DNA of 44,721 nucleotides, taken from the NCBI GenBank assembly GCA_964617585.1, contig CAZTXS010000011.1:1-44721 (forward strand), in the 5' to 3' direction. The stretch comes from UMGS1601 sp964617585 (GTDB taxonomy: Bacteria > Bacillota > Clostridia > Oscillospirales > Ruminococcaceae). Made by a program: the position numbers and the translations under genes. Of this stretch, positions 1 through 8,521 are shown one piece after another; positions within the stretch are counted from its first letter, which is position 1; every line of letters starts with the position of its first letter. The notes under the pieces were generated by a model. That model searched no databases. It was not told where the DNA came from and saw nothing but the letters and a program-made list of their open reading frames with translations.

Positions 1-2805
1 TACAAGCTGTTCAACTACTACGGCGCACCCGACGCTGAACACGTTATTGTAGCTATGGGTTCGGTTTGCGATACTATTGAAGAAACTATAGATTACTTAA
101 ACGCTACAGAGGGTACAAAGCTCGGTCTTGTTAAGGTTAGACTGTACAGACCGTTCTGCGCAGATAAGCTTGTTGAAGCTATTCCTGACACCTGTACACA
201 GATTTCCGTTCTTGACAGAACTAAAGAGCCCGGATCACTGGGCGAGCCTTTATACCTCGACGTTGTTGCCGCTCTTAAGGGAACTCAGTTCCACAACATA
301 ACTGTAGCTTCAGGAAGATACGGCTTAGGCTCAAAGGATACAACTCCTGCTCAAATAAAGGCTGTATTCTGGAACGCAGAATGGAAAGAAAACTTCAAGC
401 CGAGGTTTACAATAGGTATCGACGACGACGTAACTTATCTTTCACTCGACGCTGATGAAAAGCTTGACTCTGCTCCTAAGGGAACAACCGCTTGTAAGTT
501 CTGGGGACTCGGAGCAGACGGAACAGTAGGAGCTAACAAAAACTCAATTAAGATTATCGGAGATCATACAGACCTTTATGCACAGGCATATTTCTCATAT
601 GACTCTAAGAAATCAGGAGGCGTAACGGTTTCTCACTTAAGATTTGGTGAAACTCCTATCAAATCAACCTATCTGATTAACCAGGCTGACTTTGTTGCCT
701 GCCACAACGAATCATATATAAATAAATATGACATGGTTTCTGATATTAAGCCCGGCGGAACATTCCTGCTTAACACTCAGTGGGATATGGCAGGTCTTGA
801 AAAGAACCTCCCCGGTCAGGTAAAAAGATATATCGCTGAAAATAATATCAAGTTCTATACAATCAACGGTGTTAAAATCGGTAAGGAAATTGGACTGGGA
901 AACAGAATCAACACAGTTTTACAGTCTGCATTCTTCAAGCTTTCGGGCATTATTCCGATGGACAACGCTATCAAGTATATGAAAGACGCTGCTACTGCTT
1001 CTTATTCAAAGAAAGGTGAAGCTATCGTTAAGATGAACCATGACGCTATCGACGCAGGCTGCGAGCAGGTTATTGAGATTAACGTTCCTGAGGCTTGGAA
1101 AAATGCTAAGGACTCAAAGATGGGCATGGCTAAGGTTAAGACGAACAACAAGACTCTTCAGAAGTTTGTCAACGACATTCAGATCCCTTGCAACGCACAG
1201 GAGGGAGATAAGCTTCCTGTATCAACATTTGTTGATATGGCTGACGGTACATTCCCGCAGGGTTCGGCGGCATTTGAAAAGAGAGGCATCGCAGTTGACG
1301 TCCCTTCATGGGTAAGCGAAAACTGTATTCAGTGTAACTTCTGTTCATATGTATGTCCTCACGCTGTTATCCGTCCTGCTGTTATGACAGACGAGGAGCT
1401 TGCAAACGCTCCTGAGCTTGCTAAGAAGAAGGCTATTCCTATGACGGGAATGCCCGGATATAACTTTATAGTAACAATGTCTGCTCTTGACTGTACAGGA
1501 TGCGGCTCATGCGTTAACGTATGTCCGGGTAAGAAGGGCAATAAGGCTCTTAATATGATGCCTCTTGAAACGCAGATTGCAGAGCAGGAAGTTTTCAACT
1601 ACGGTTTAACGCTTCCTGAAAAGAAAGATGTTCTTGAAAAGTTCAAGGCTACAACAGTTAAGGGTTCTCAGTTTAAACAGCCTTTGCTTGAGTTCTCGGG
1701 AGCTTGCGCAGGCTGCGGTGAAACGCCTTATGCTAAGCTTATAACTCAATTGTTCGGCGACAGAATGTATATTGCGAACGCTACAGGATGTTCTTCAATC
1801 TGGGGCGGCTCGGCGCCTACAACTCCATACACAACCAACAAGCTCGGAAAAGGTCCTGCCTGGGCTAACTCATTATTCGAGGATAACGCCGAATACGGCT
1901 ACGGTATGTTCTTGGCGCAGAACACTATCAGACAGAGAACTATCGCTAAAGTTCTTGACCTGAAAAAAGCTACAAAGAGTGCGCCTTTAAAGAAAGCTAT
2001 AGACGGATATCTTTCGTCAATCAATGACGGCGCTGCTAATTCCGTCGCTACCGATGAGCTTATTAACGCTCTAACAAAGGCTAAAACAAAGGCTGCCGAT
2101 GAAATTCTCAAGGATAAGGACTTCCTGAGAAAGAAATCCATGTGGGTATTCGGAGGCGACGGATGGGCTTATGATATAGGCTTCTCAGGTCTTGACCATG
2201 TTATCGCTCAGGGCGAGGACGTAAACATCTTCGTATTTGATACAGAGGTTTATTCAAATACCGGCGGTCAGTCATCAAAGGCTACCCCAACCGGAGCAAT
2301 CGCACAGTTTGCCGCAGCAGGTAAGGAAGTTAAGAAGAAAGACCTTGCCGGAATCGCTATGAGCTACGGTTATGTATATGTTGCTCACGTTGCAATGGGC
2401 GCTGACTACAACCAGTGCATTAAAGCTATTACAGAAGCTGAAGCTTACAACGGTCCTTCGCTTATTATCGGTTACGCTCCATGTATCAACCACGGTATCA
2501 AGGGCGGAATGTCAATAGCTCAGACAGAAGAGAAGAAAGCTGTTCAGGCAGGCTACTGGCATCTTTACAGGTACAATCCTGCATTAAAGGCTGAGGGCAA
2601 GAATCCGTTCACTCTCGATTCTAAAGCTCCTACTGCCGACTATAAGGACTTCATAATGGGCGAGGTCAGATACAACGCTCTTGCAAGACAGAATCCTGAA
2701 AGAGCAGAAAAACTCTTCGACAACGCTGTTAAGAACGCAGCTGACAGATATGATTATCTGTTAAGGCTTCAGAAGCTTTACGGCGAGGGCGAGGAAGAAA
2801 AGTAA
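1..2805 (+). CDS. nifJ: Pyruvate:ferredoxin (flavodoxin) oxidoreductase, 3' part
   Basis: Oxidises pyruvate with CoA to acetyl-CoA and CO2 and passes electrons to ferredoxin or flavodoxin; cytosolic. The frame is open from base 1, so the gene enters from outside the window. 934 residues are visible; one-piece family members usually have about 1170-1200, so roughly 240 N-terminal residues are missing. Visible in order: the remainder of the pyrimidine-binding/CoA-binding region, a two-[4Fe-4S] ferredoxin domain (CIQCNFCSYVCP and CTGCGSCVNVCP), the proximal-cluster/TPP region starting CAGCGETPY, the TPP-binding GDGWAYDIG with a following NTGGQSSKATPTGA, and the late cysteine in APCINHG. Ends TAA and is followed by a repeat and a strong terminator. 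The ATG at 55 is internal, not the start. Very secure call. Confidence 0.97.
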   Translation, partial: YKLFNYYGAPDAEHVIVAMGSVCDTIEETIDYLNATEGTKLGLVKVRLYRPFCADKLVEAIPDTCTQISVLDRTKEPGSLGEPLYLDVVAALKGTQFHNITVASGRYGLGSKDTTPAQIKAVFWNAEWKENFKPRFTIGIDDDVTYLSLDADEKLDSAPKGTTACKFWGLGADGTVGANKNSIKIIGDHTDLYAQAYFSYDSKKSGGVTVSHLRFGETPIKSTYLINQADFVACHNESYINKYDMVSDIKPGGTFLLNTQWDMAGLEKNLPGQVKRYIAENNIKFYTINGVKIGKEIGLGNRINTVLQSAFFKLSGIIPMDNAIKYMKDAATASYSKKGEAIVKMNHDAIDAGCEQVIEINVPEAWKNAKDSKMGMAKVKTNNKTLQKFVNDIQIPCNAQEGDKLPVSTFVDMADGTFPQGSAAFEKRGIAVDVPSWVSENCIQCNFCSYVCPHAVIRPAVMTDEELANAPELAKKKAIPMTGMPGYNFIVTMSALDCTGCGSCVNVCPGKKGNKALNMMPLETQIAEQEVFNYGLTLPEKKDVLEKFKATTVKGSQFKQPLLEFSGACAGCGETPYAKLITQLFGDRMYIANATGCSSIWGGSAPTTPYTTNKLGKGPAWANSLFEDNAEYGYGMFLAQNTIRQRTIAKVLDLKKATKSAPLKKAIDGYLSSINDGAANSVATDELINALTKAKTKAADEILKDKDFLRKKSMWVFGGDGWAYDIGFSGLDHVIAQGEDVNIFVFDTEVYSNTGGQSSKATPTGAIAQFAAAGKEVKKKDLAGIAMSYGYVYVAHVAMGADYNQCIKAITEAEAYNGPSLIIGYAPCINHGIKGGMSIAQTEEKKAVQAGYWHLYRYNPALKAEGKNPFTLDSKAPTADYKDFIMGEVRYNALARQNPERAEKLFDNAVKNAADRYDYLLRLQKLYGEGEEEK

Positions 2806-2824
2806 AATAGCTTTTAACAATTAG

Positions 2825-2963
2825 ATATAAGGCAAGATGTCCCGCCGCCTCTATAGGCGGCGGGTTTCATTACCCGTTCGTATCGGGATACAATCCCTTA
2901 CTGAACGGCGGTCGGCAATGCCGACCCTTGCCATGTTGAATGACGGGACAAGCCCTTATTGAA
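2825..2963 (-). repeat. Dispersed structured repeat, full-length copy 1 (reverse)
   Basis: Read on the minus strand it begins TTCAATAAGGGCTTG and ends near CATCTTGCCTTATAT. It contains the module GGTCGGCATTGCCGACC (7-bp hairpin), the central stem GTTC..GAAC with an inner GGGAT/ATCCC, and the GC-rich CCGCC/GGCGG hairpin. Lies 20 nt after the pyruvate oxidoreductase stop. Eight other copies occur in the window. No ORF inside. Confidence 0.9.
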
Positions 2964-2970
2964 AGCGCAA

Positions 2971-3005
2971 ACACCGGTACGAATCATTCGTACCGGTGTT
3001 TTTTT
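2971..3005 (+). terminator. Rho-independent terminator of the pyruvate oxidoreductase gene
   Basis: Perfect 13-bp stem (ACACCGGTACGAA paired with its complement at 2987-2999), 3-nt loop, then six T residues. Placed after the repeat, so the repeat is probably transcribed as part of the 3' untranslated region. Confidence 0.92.
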
Positions 3006-3007
3006 GT

Positions 3008-3040
3008 ATAAAAAAACAGCCCGAAAGCTTCGAGCTGTTT
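3008..3040 (-). terminator. Terminator of the CAP-domain gene
   Basis: On the minus strand AAACAGC pairs with GCTGTTT, with an inner CGAA/TTCG, followed by a run of T. It sits 11 nt beyond the minus-strand stop at 3051. Confidence 0.8.
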
Positions 3041-3050
3041 TAATTTTTAC

Positions 3051-4205
3051 TTACGGCGTATAGAATATCTGCGACCAGTAATAATACGATTTTTCAGGGT
3101 CGTTCTTGTAGTAATAGTAGCCGACGCCTATATATTCAAATTTTTTGTTTAGGATAGCCGCCTTATGCGGAGCAGAATCCATCCATTGCTGAACGACCTC
3201 GGCAGGGGTTTTAGCGCCGCTTGCAAGGTTTTCACCGAACAATGTGTAGCTGACTCCGTAGTCCGCCATAATTGTTTCAGCGCTGTCGCCGCTTGGTCTT
3301 GTATGTGAAAAATACTTAGATGATTCTTTAGCTCTTACCTGCGCCATCTTATTGAGAACCAGCTTCATTTTCAAAGGTGCAATACCTCTGCTTGCACGCT
3401 CTTGGTTTACTAGATTAACTACTTCATTCAAATCTGAATTAGGGCTTACATAAGAAGTTTCTGCCGTTGTGGTAGTCGTTTTCTTTTTAACCTTTTTGGT
3501 CGTAGCCTTAGTTGTTGTGGTTTTCTTTACTTTCTTTGAAGTAGCTTTTGTAGTGGTGGTTGCCGCTACTGATCTTTCCGCACTGCTTTTAGCCGTTACA
3601 GTCGTGTTTGATGTTTTCGTGGAAGCTGCTGAGCTGTTTGTTGTATTTTCAGAGCTTTTAACAGTGGTTTCAACTTCATTATCCGGCAGTTTAACTGCAA
3701 TACCGTCTGCATAGTATGTATTATCCTTAATTTCAATAATATGCTCGTCAAGAGTGAAGCTGTTAATTGCATTACCGTTCAGCTTTGATGTTACAAAGCT
3801 TCCGTACGCTTCCATCTCAATAGAGTTTCCGCTGTCGTCTGTTATTATTGTTTCATCATCTTCTGTTTCTTTGCCGTCTTTATCAATCGACAGAAGCTTA
3901 TAACCTCCGTTTTCAACGGCTTTTAAATAAGTCGAAGCGTCCAGCCTCAGTTTTTCTATATATTGAACCCCGTTTTCATCGGTTTTAATATCAAGTGAAT
4001 TATCATAATCTTCAAACTGTTCGCCGCTGCCCGTTATAGTATAAGCGTCATCCAAAAGGCGCATTTGAATAGTTTCAGTTTCAGAATCCATATATAGTTT
4101 AGCTGAAAATACATATAAAAGTATCAAGCCAACACCTATAAAAAGCAATACTGCCGCAATTATTTCTTCTTTCAATGTAACTTTTCTTTTATGCTTTTTT
4201 TCCAT
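3051..4205 (-). CDS. Membrane-anchored CAP/SCP-domain protein
   Basis: 384 residues. A short basic cytosolic start (MEKKHKRK) is followed by one membrane helix at about 12-34, an extracellular region of about 150 residues with no family I recognise, a Thr/Lys-rich linker at about 183-250, and a C-terminal CAP (SCP/PR-1-like, PF00188) domain at about 257-384. CAP landmark residues are visible: H301 (YFSHTRPSG), E325 (FGENLASG) and H347 (SAPHKAAIL). Bacterial CAP proteins of this kind occur at the cell surface or spore; their activity is mostly unknown. It follows the sugar transferase by 33 nt on the same strand, so the two are probably one operon. Domain call secure, role open. Confidence 0.88.
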   Translation of the reverse strand: MEKKHKRKVTLKEEIIAAVLLFIGVGLILLYVFSAKLYMDSETETIQMRLLDDAYTITGSGEQFEDYDNSLDIKTDENGVQYIEKLRLDASTYLKAVENGGYKLLSIDKDGKETEDDETIITDDSGNSIEMEAYGSFVTSKLNGNAINSFTLDEHIIEIKDNTYYADGIAVKLPDNEVETTVKSSENTTNSSAASTKTSNTTVTAKSSAERSVAATTTTKATSKKVKKTTTTKATTKKVKKKTTTTTAETSYVSPNSDLNEVVNLVNQERASRGIAPLKMKLVLNKMAQVRAKESSKYFSHTRPSGDSAETIMADYGVSYTLFGENLASGAKTPAEVVQQWMDSAPHKAAILNKKFEYIGVGYYYYKNDPEKSYYYWSQIFYTP

Positions 4206-4238
4206 TAGTTAAACACGCTCCTAAAATCGCTTTATTTT

Positions 4239-5618
4239 TTAAATTTTTTTATTTTCTTTTTTAGCGGTAGTTTTTCCGCTTTCCACTCCTGCCGTACTCT
4301 CGGGAATGAAAATAATCTTCAGGGTTTGAAGCATAATTTTCAAATCAAGCAGAATTGAATAATTTTCTATATACATTAAGTCAAGCTTTAGCTTGTCATA
4401 TGGAGTAGTATTATATTTCCCCAGAACCTGCGCATAGCCGGTAAGTCCGGCCTTAACTTTCAGTCTGAAATTAAATTCCGGCATATCCTCAGAATATTGC
4501 CTTGCGATTTCAGGACGTTCGGGTCTGGGCCCGACAAAAGACATATCGCCTATAAGTATATTAAATAGCTGAGGAAGCTCGTCAAAACGTATTTTTCTGA
4601 TGAATTTTCCTATCGGCGTAATTCTTGCGTCATTATCGGATGCAAGCCTCGCAACCCCGTCCTTTTCAGCATTAACTATCATGCTTCTGAACTTAACTAC
4701 ATTAAATTCACGTCCGCCCTGGGTCAGACGCTTTTGCTTGTAAAAAACAGGTCCTCTGTCATAAAGCTTTATACACAGGGCTATTATAAGCATGAAAGGC
4801 GAAGCAATAACAATACTAATAAGCGAAATCACTATATCAACAAATCTTTTTATCATTTTTTCTTCAAAGCCAAGGCCTATATTCTTGCTTAGAATAAGGG
4901 GAGTGTCAAACAAATGAACTTCATCAGCTCCCCTTACAATAATATCGGAAATCTTAGGATTGATATACGTCCTTATTGAATGTTCATAAGCGTATTTCAG
5001 AATTTTATTCCTAATCTGAGACGGTATATCGCATAGAATTATACCGTCATATCCTAAAATCTTTTTATTTATAACCTCAAGCGGCTCTTCAATACTCACC
5101 GAAGAACATATAAGGTATTTGTCAACCCGGACGCTCATCTTCTGAACCAGATCTCTCGCCGAAGTGCTTCCGAAAACTATAATCATCTTCTTCGGAGGGT
5201 ATATTCTTGCATAAATCGCCTTGCTTGCGAATGCCCAGATTATAATACATATAAAGTCGATTATAGTCATTAAAACAGTAGGACCCAATCTTAAAAAGCC
5301 TCTGCTGATAAGGCTTATAAAAATATATGCAAAAAAGTTTGTAAATACTATTGACAAAACCTGAGAACCTATCAGTCCTATTGTTTTGAGAGAACCGACA
5401 CGAAAACCTCCGAACGACTTGCCGAACACCAAATATAAAAGCATATACAGCATGACAAGAAGCAGATTACCGTTCCGCCAAAAAATATCCTGTTTTAAGT
5501 CTTCGCTGTAGTTATAACAAGATGTCCAGATTACGCTGAAAACGCCTGAAACGGCAAGAGCTATTATCAAGCCTGCAAAGAACATTACCATTCTTTTGAA
5601 CTGTTCTTTATTATTCAT
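4239..5618 (-). CDS. Polyprenyl-phosphate sugar-1-phosphate transferase (WcaJ/WbaP-like)
   Basis: 459 residues. The N-terminal half has several hydrophobic helices (about 10-35, 48-65, 80-105, 112-135), a linker domain with a CoA-binding-like fold, a further helix at about 265-290, then the bacterial sugar transferase domain (PF02397). Motifs visible: YKQKRLTQGG, KFRSM, DELPQLFNILIGDMSFVGPRPERPE and KAGLTGYAQV. The family moves a sugar-1-phosphate from a nucleotide sugar to undecaprenyl phosphate, the first step of capsule or exopolysaccharide synthesis. The C-terminal tail is Lys-rich. The GT2 gene lies divergently 326 bp away and may serve the same pathway. The sugar cannot be told from sequence. 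Confidence 0.92.
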   Translation of the reverse strand: MNNKEQFKRMVMFFAGLIIALAVSGVFSVIWTSCYNYSEDLKQDIFWRNGNLLLVMLYMLLYLVFGKSFGGFRVGSLKTIGLIGSQVLSIVFTNFFAYIFISLISRGFLRLGPTVLMTIIDFICIIIWAFASKAIYARIYPPKKMIIVFGSTSARDLVQKMSVRVDKYLICSSVSIEEPLEVINKKILGYDGIILCDIPSQIRNKILKYAYEHSIRTYINPKISDIIVRGADEVHLFDTPLILSKNIGLGFEEKMIKRFVDIVISLISIVIASPFMLIIALCIKLYDRGPVFYKQKRLTQGGREFNVVKFRSMIVNAEKDGVARLASDNDARITPIGKFIRKIRFDELPQLFNILIGDMSFVGPRPERPEIARQYSEDMPEFNFRLKVKAGLTGYAQVLGKYNTTPYDKLKLDLMYIENYSILLDLKIMLQTLKIIFIPESTAGVESGKTTAKKENKKI

Positions 5619-5660
5619 TTCTGCAACGCCTTTCTTTTCTACCTCATATTATGTTAATGT

Positions 5661-5711
5661 GCGGCAACGCCGACCCTTGCCACGTTGAATGACGGGCAAG
5701 CCCTTATTGAA
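5661..5711 (-). repeat. Dispersed repeat, minimal copy 2 (5' module only, reverse)
   Basis: On the minus strand this is TTCAATAAGGGCTTGCCCG followed by the CATTCAACGTGGCAAGGG segment and the GTCGGCGTTGCCG hairpin, then it stops. The central stem, the CCGCC/GGCGG hairpin and the 3' end are missing. It lies in the 5' untranslated region of the sugar-transferase gene. Confidence 0.8.
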
Positions 5712-5789
5712 TTTCTTGCTTCCTGCCTATATTAAATCTCATTTCTGACAATACGGTTATCAAACTTTTACTTCTGATTACTAATCCTT

Positions 5790-5818
5790 AGTATACCATC
5801 TTTTAATAATATAATCAA
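5790..5818 (-). promoter_or_regulatory. Sigma-A-type promoter for the sugar transferase/CAP operon
   Basis: On the minus strand TTGATT, a 17-nt spacer, then TATACT. This predicts an untranslated leader of about 165 nt that includes the truncated repeat. Confidence 0.6.
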
Positions 5819-5863
5819 GTATAAAAAAAGACGTAATAAAACAAGTTAATACTAATATTTCGA

Positions 5864-5892
5864 TTGACAAATTCGAATGATTATACTATAAT
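5864..5892 (+). promoter_or_regulatory. Consensus sigma-A promoter for the glycosyltransferase gene
   Basis: TTGACA at 5864-5869, a 17-nt spacer, TATAAT at 5887-5892: a perfect match to the housekeeping consensus. It lies inside the longest possible reading frame of the downstream gene, which shows that the upstream start codons are not used. Confidence 0.85.
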
Positions 5893-5944
5893 GATATATA
5901 CAATGATAAAAGATGCTGATTATTTTAATAAAAGGATAAAAAAT

Positions 5945-6784
5945 ATGGACTTTATCAGAAACAATTTACCGCCATACAGCGTACTGATGTCAGTTTATAT
6001 AAAAGAAAAGCCGGCGTATCTTTCTGAAAGCTTGGAAAGTATGCTTACACAGACTGTTCCGCCGTCAGACTTTGTTTTAGTATGCGACGGAAAGCTTACT
6101 GATGAATTAAACGTTATAGTTAAGTCTTTTGAAAGTGAATACAGCGATATTTTTAATTCGGTCAGGTTAATTGAAAATGTAGGCACCGGTCTTGCCGCAA
6201 ACGCAGGTATTAAAGCGTGCAAATACGATCTTATTGCAAAAATGGATTCTGACGATGTATGCTTGCCTGACCGCTGTCAAAAACAGCTTTTAATGTTTTT
6301 AAAGAATCCTAAATTAGACATGGTGGGAGCATATATTGAAGAGTTTGACAACGAAACGGGCAAACCTATAGCCGTTAAAAAAACTCCCCTTGCTCATGAG
6401 GATATTTTAAAATACGCAAAACGCAGAAATCCGTTTAACAATCAAACGCTGATATTTAAAAAATCCATGGCTGAAAAAGTCGGCGGATACACAAATATAA
6501 AGCGTTGTGAGGATTACGAATTTGTAACAAAAATGCTTATGGCAGGCGCTGTCGGCGAAAACCTTCCCGAGGTTTTGGTTAAATACCGCGTTTCTAAGGA
6601 CAATCTCAAGCGCCGTAAGAATTGGGCTAATACAAAAGCGTTTATAAAGGTGAGGAAAAATCTTTTAAAAAGCGGCTTCTCCAACATAATGGATTTTTTG
6701 ATTCCATGCGCTGCTCAGCTTATTTTATTTATTTTTCCCGAGCGTTTTACGGCATGGATATACAAGCATCTTTTGAGAGGTTAA
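5945..6784 (+). CDS. Family 2 glycosyltransferase
   Basis: 279 residues from the ATG at 5945, chosen because AAAGGA lies 8 nt before it and the consensus promoter lies just upstream; the frame stays open upstream, but those codons fall on the promoter itself. GT-A fold at about 11-215: YSVLMSVYIKE (nucleotide-binding beta strand), the metal-binding DSDD at 101-104, and a later RCEDYEF (probable base region, about 183-189). A hydrophobic stretch near the C-terminus (about 252-268) may touch the membrane. The family moves a sugar from a nucleotide donor to a glycan acceptor; donor and acceptor cannot be assigned. Next to the divergent sugar-phosphate transferase, so surface glycan assembly is likely. 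Confidence 0.9.
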   Translation: MDFIRNNLPPYSVLMSVYIKEKPAYLSESLESMLTQTVPPSDFVLVCDGKLTDELNVIVKSFESEYSDIFNSVRLIENVGTGLAANAGIKACKYDLIAKMDSDDVCLPDRCQKQLLMFLKNPKLDMVGAYIEEFDNETGKPIAVKKTPLAHEDILKYAKRRNPFNNQTLIFKKSMAEKVGGYTNIKRCEDYEFVTKMLMAGAVGENLPEVLVKYRVSKDNLKRRKNWANTKAFIKVRKNLLKSGFSNIMDFLIPCAAQLILFIFPERFTAWIYKHLLRG

Positions 6785-6827
6785 ACGCTGAAATTCAAAC
6801 AGAGGTTGTTAGGTCAATCTCTAATAT

Positions 6828-6904
6828 CGAGGTGTGGCTCAGTTTGGTAGAGCGCTGCGTTCGGGACGCAGAGGTCGTGGGTTCAAGTCCCGTCACCTCG
6901 ACCA
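6828..6904 (+). tRNA. tRNA-Pro, anticodon CGG
   Basis: 77 nt including the encoded CCA. Acceptor arm CGAGGTG pairs with CACCTCG. D-arm GCTC/GAGC; anticodon stem CTGCG/CGCAG with loop TTCGGGA, giving anticodon CGG (reads CCG). T-arm with TTCAAGT loop and two wobble pairs in its stem. Discriminator A then CCA. Confidence 0.96.
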
Positions 6905-6940
6905 ATATACAATAAAACCCCGTAATTTAGGTAAATGATA

Positions 6941-7003
6941 TAATCCCCTTAGAGTAGACGCTTGAAAAACAAGTTTCAAGACTACACTAAGGGGATTATT
7001 TTT
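6941..7003. terminator. Long bidirectional hairpin terminator
   Basis: TAATCCCCTTAG pairs with CTAAGGGGATTA, then GTAG/CTAC and CTTGAAA/TTTCAAG with small mismatches: about 23 bp in total around a 6-nt loop. T run on the plus side and A run on the other. It would end both tRNA transcription and the minus-strand GH43 transcript. Confidence 0.85.
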
Positions 7004-7027
7004 AAAAAATGTAATACTGCTTATTTT

Positions 7028-8500
7028 TTATTCATATAAACATTTAAAGCCTTTAAATTCCGCCGTTCCGCCGCACGCATAAAGAGCCAGAATAACTCCC
7101 GTAAATCCTTCGGCAACCTCGCTTGAAAGATATTTTGCATTGCCTGTACCTAGGTGAATTTCCTCTTCGTTGACCTTAACATAGAAGTTATAACAGAATC
7201 GGTTTGCTTTAATTATTAAGCTAGCTTTCCCGCTGTCGAGTAAAACTCTGTTCTCAATATGCTTGATGCCTCCGATATTAAGCTTTAGAACCGCTTCATA
7301 TCCGCCGTCACATTCCCTTATTGCTATATCATAATGCTCGCTTTCCGTCATATAAGCGGTTATACCGGCTTCTCCGTTTTTAAGATTAATGTCACAGGAG
7401 AGTTTAAAGCTGAAATCCTTTTGTCTTATTCCTATAAAGGTCGGAGAATCAACATCGTCAAGCGTAACATCCGTTCCGTGAAGAACAAACCCATTATCAT
7501 ACAGCTCATAGTTTTCCTCGTGAGGATGGCGCATATAGCACCACTCAATATTCGGACTTGTATTTTCAAAGGTGAAGCTCTTTCTATCCTGCTGAACAAA
7601 ATTTCCCTTGATTTCATAGCTTTCATCGGTCGTTCCGTCACGTCCGGCAGTAAACCAGCCGTCCTCACCGAATTCAACAGGGGTAAGAAACACCTCTCTG
7701 CCCAAATGATGAAACGGTCGCCACAAATCCATCTGTCTGAAGCCCAGGCTTAATATGTGCCAATCTCCGCTTTTATCCTGAATAAGATCCCCATGACCTA
7801 TACCCTGAATTATAAAAGGAGCTTTGTTCCGATTGGTAAGCGCCGGATTGTGCGGATAGTTCTGAAATTCTCCCCAGATGTCATCTGCCCGCGCATATGT
7901 AATCATATGACCGTACTCTGTTCCGCCCTCAGCCGCCATAAGATAATAGCATCCGTTTATCTTGTACATATGCGGACTTTCAAGAAATCGTCCGCCCGAA
8001 CCCTGCCATATCGACTTACTGTGCGAGAGCTTTTCGCCGGTTTCTATATTTATTTCACACTGAACAACGCCGCCCACGCCGTAATCGTCTGTGCCGTTGC
8101 TTAAGAAATATGTTCTTCCGTCCTCAAAATAAAGCGATGGATCGATACCGCCTTGATCAACATATACGGGATCAGACCATTCTCCGTATATATCATCGGT
8201 ATAAACATAAAAGTTCTGATGCGTGGTATCATTTGTTGTAACCATATAAAACCGACCGTTATTGCATCTGATGGTAGGAGCGAAAACTCCGCCCGAGCTG
8301 TTTACTTTCTCAAGCACAACCTGGTTCTTTCTGGTCAGCACATGACCTATCTGTTTCCAGTTTACTAAATTTTCGCTCTCAAAAAGCGGAACCCCGGGAA
8401 AGTACTGAAAAGAACTGCAAACCATAAAAAACTTACCGTTTGCAAAGCATACGCTCGGATCGGGATAAAAGCCCTTAACTACCGGATTTGTATATTTCAA
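7028..8500 (-). CDS. GH43 family glycoside hydrolase (beta-xylosidase / alpha-L-arabinofuranosidase type), intracellular
   Basis: 490 residues, TTG start with AAGGGAAG five nt before it. No signal peptide, so cytosolic. Five-bladed propeller at about 1-290 with the three expected acidic residues: D14 (FYPDPS, base), D120 (GGIDPS, pKa modulator) and E174 (FLESPHMYK, acid). The C-terminal 190 residues look like the beta-sandwich domain common on GH43 xylosidases (GNFVQQDRKSFTFENT...). The likely job is trimming imported xylo- or arabino-oligosaccharides. It follows the minus-strand GH5 gene by 21 nt, so the two form an operon: an exported endo-enzyme followed by an internal exo-enzyme. The exact substrate within GH43 cannot be fixed by eye. 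Confidence 0.93.
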   Translation of the reverse strand: MKYTNPVVKGFYPDPSVCFANGKFFMVCSSFQYFPGVPLFESENLVNWKQIGHVLTRKNQVVLEKVNSSGGVFAPTIRCNNGRFYMVTTNDTTHQNFYVYTDDIYGEWSDPVYVDQGGIDPSLYFEDGRTYFLSNGTDDYGVGGVVQCEINIETGEKLSHSKSIWQGSGGRFLESPHMYKINGCYYLMAAEGGTEYGHMITYARADDIWGEFQNYPHNPALTNRNKAPFIIQGIGHGDLIQDKSGDWHILSLGFRQMDLWRPFHHLGREVFLTPVEFGEDGWFTAGRDGTTDESYEIKGNFVQQDRKSFTFENTSPNIEWCYMRHPHEENYELYDNGFVLHGTDVTLDDVDSPTFIGIRQKDFSFKLSCDINLKNGEAGITAYMTESEHYDIAIRECDGGYEAVLKLNIGGIKHIENRVLLDSGKASLIIKANRFCYNFYVKVNEEEIHLGTGNAKYLSSEVAEGFTGVILALYACGGTAEFKGFKCLYE

Positions 8501-8521
8501 ACTGACTTCCCTTTCTTAAGT

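Noticed and set aside
2971..2999. Perfect 13-bp palindrome as a protein-binding operator
   Set aside because: Short loop, T run and position after the stop codon fit a terminator.
3469..3714. Plus-strand open frame of 81 codons rich in Val/Phe
   Set aside because: It is the reverse reading of the Thr/Lys-rich linker of the CAP gene; no ribosome site.
6828..6904. Integration (att) site at tRNA-Pro
   Set aside because: No integrase, no direct repeat of the tRNA 3' end nearby, and the flanking genes look native.
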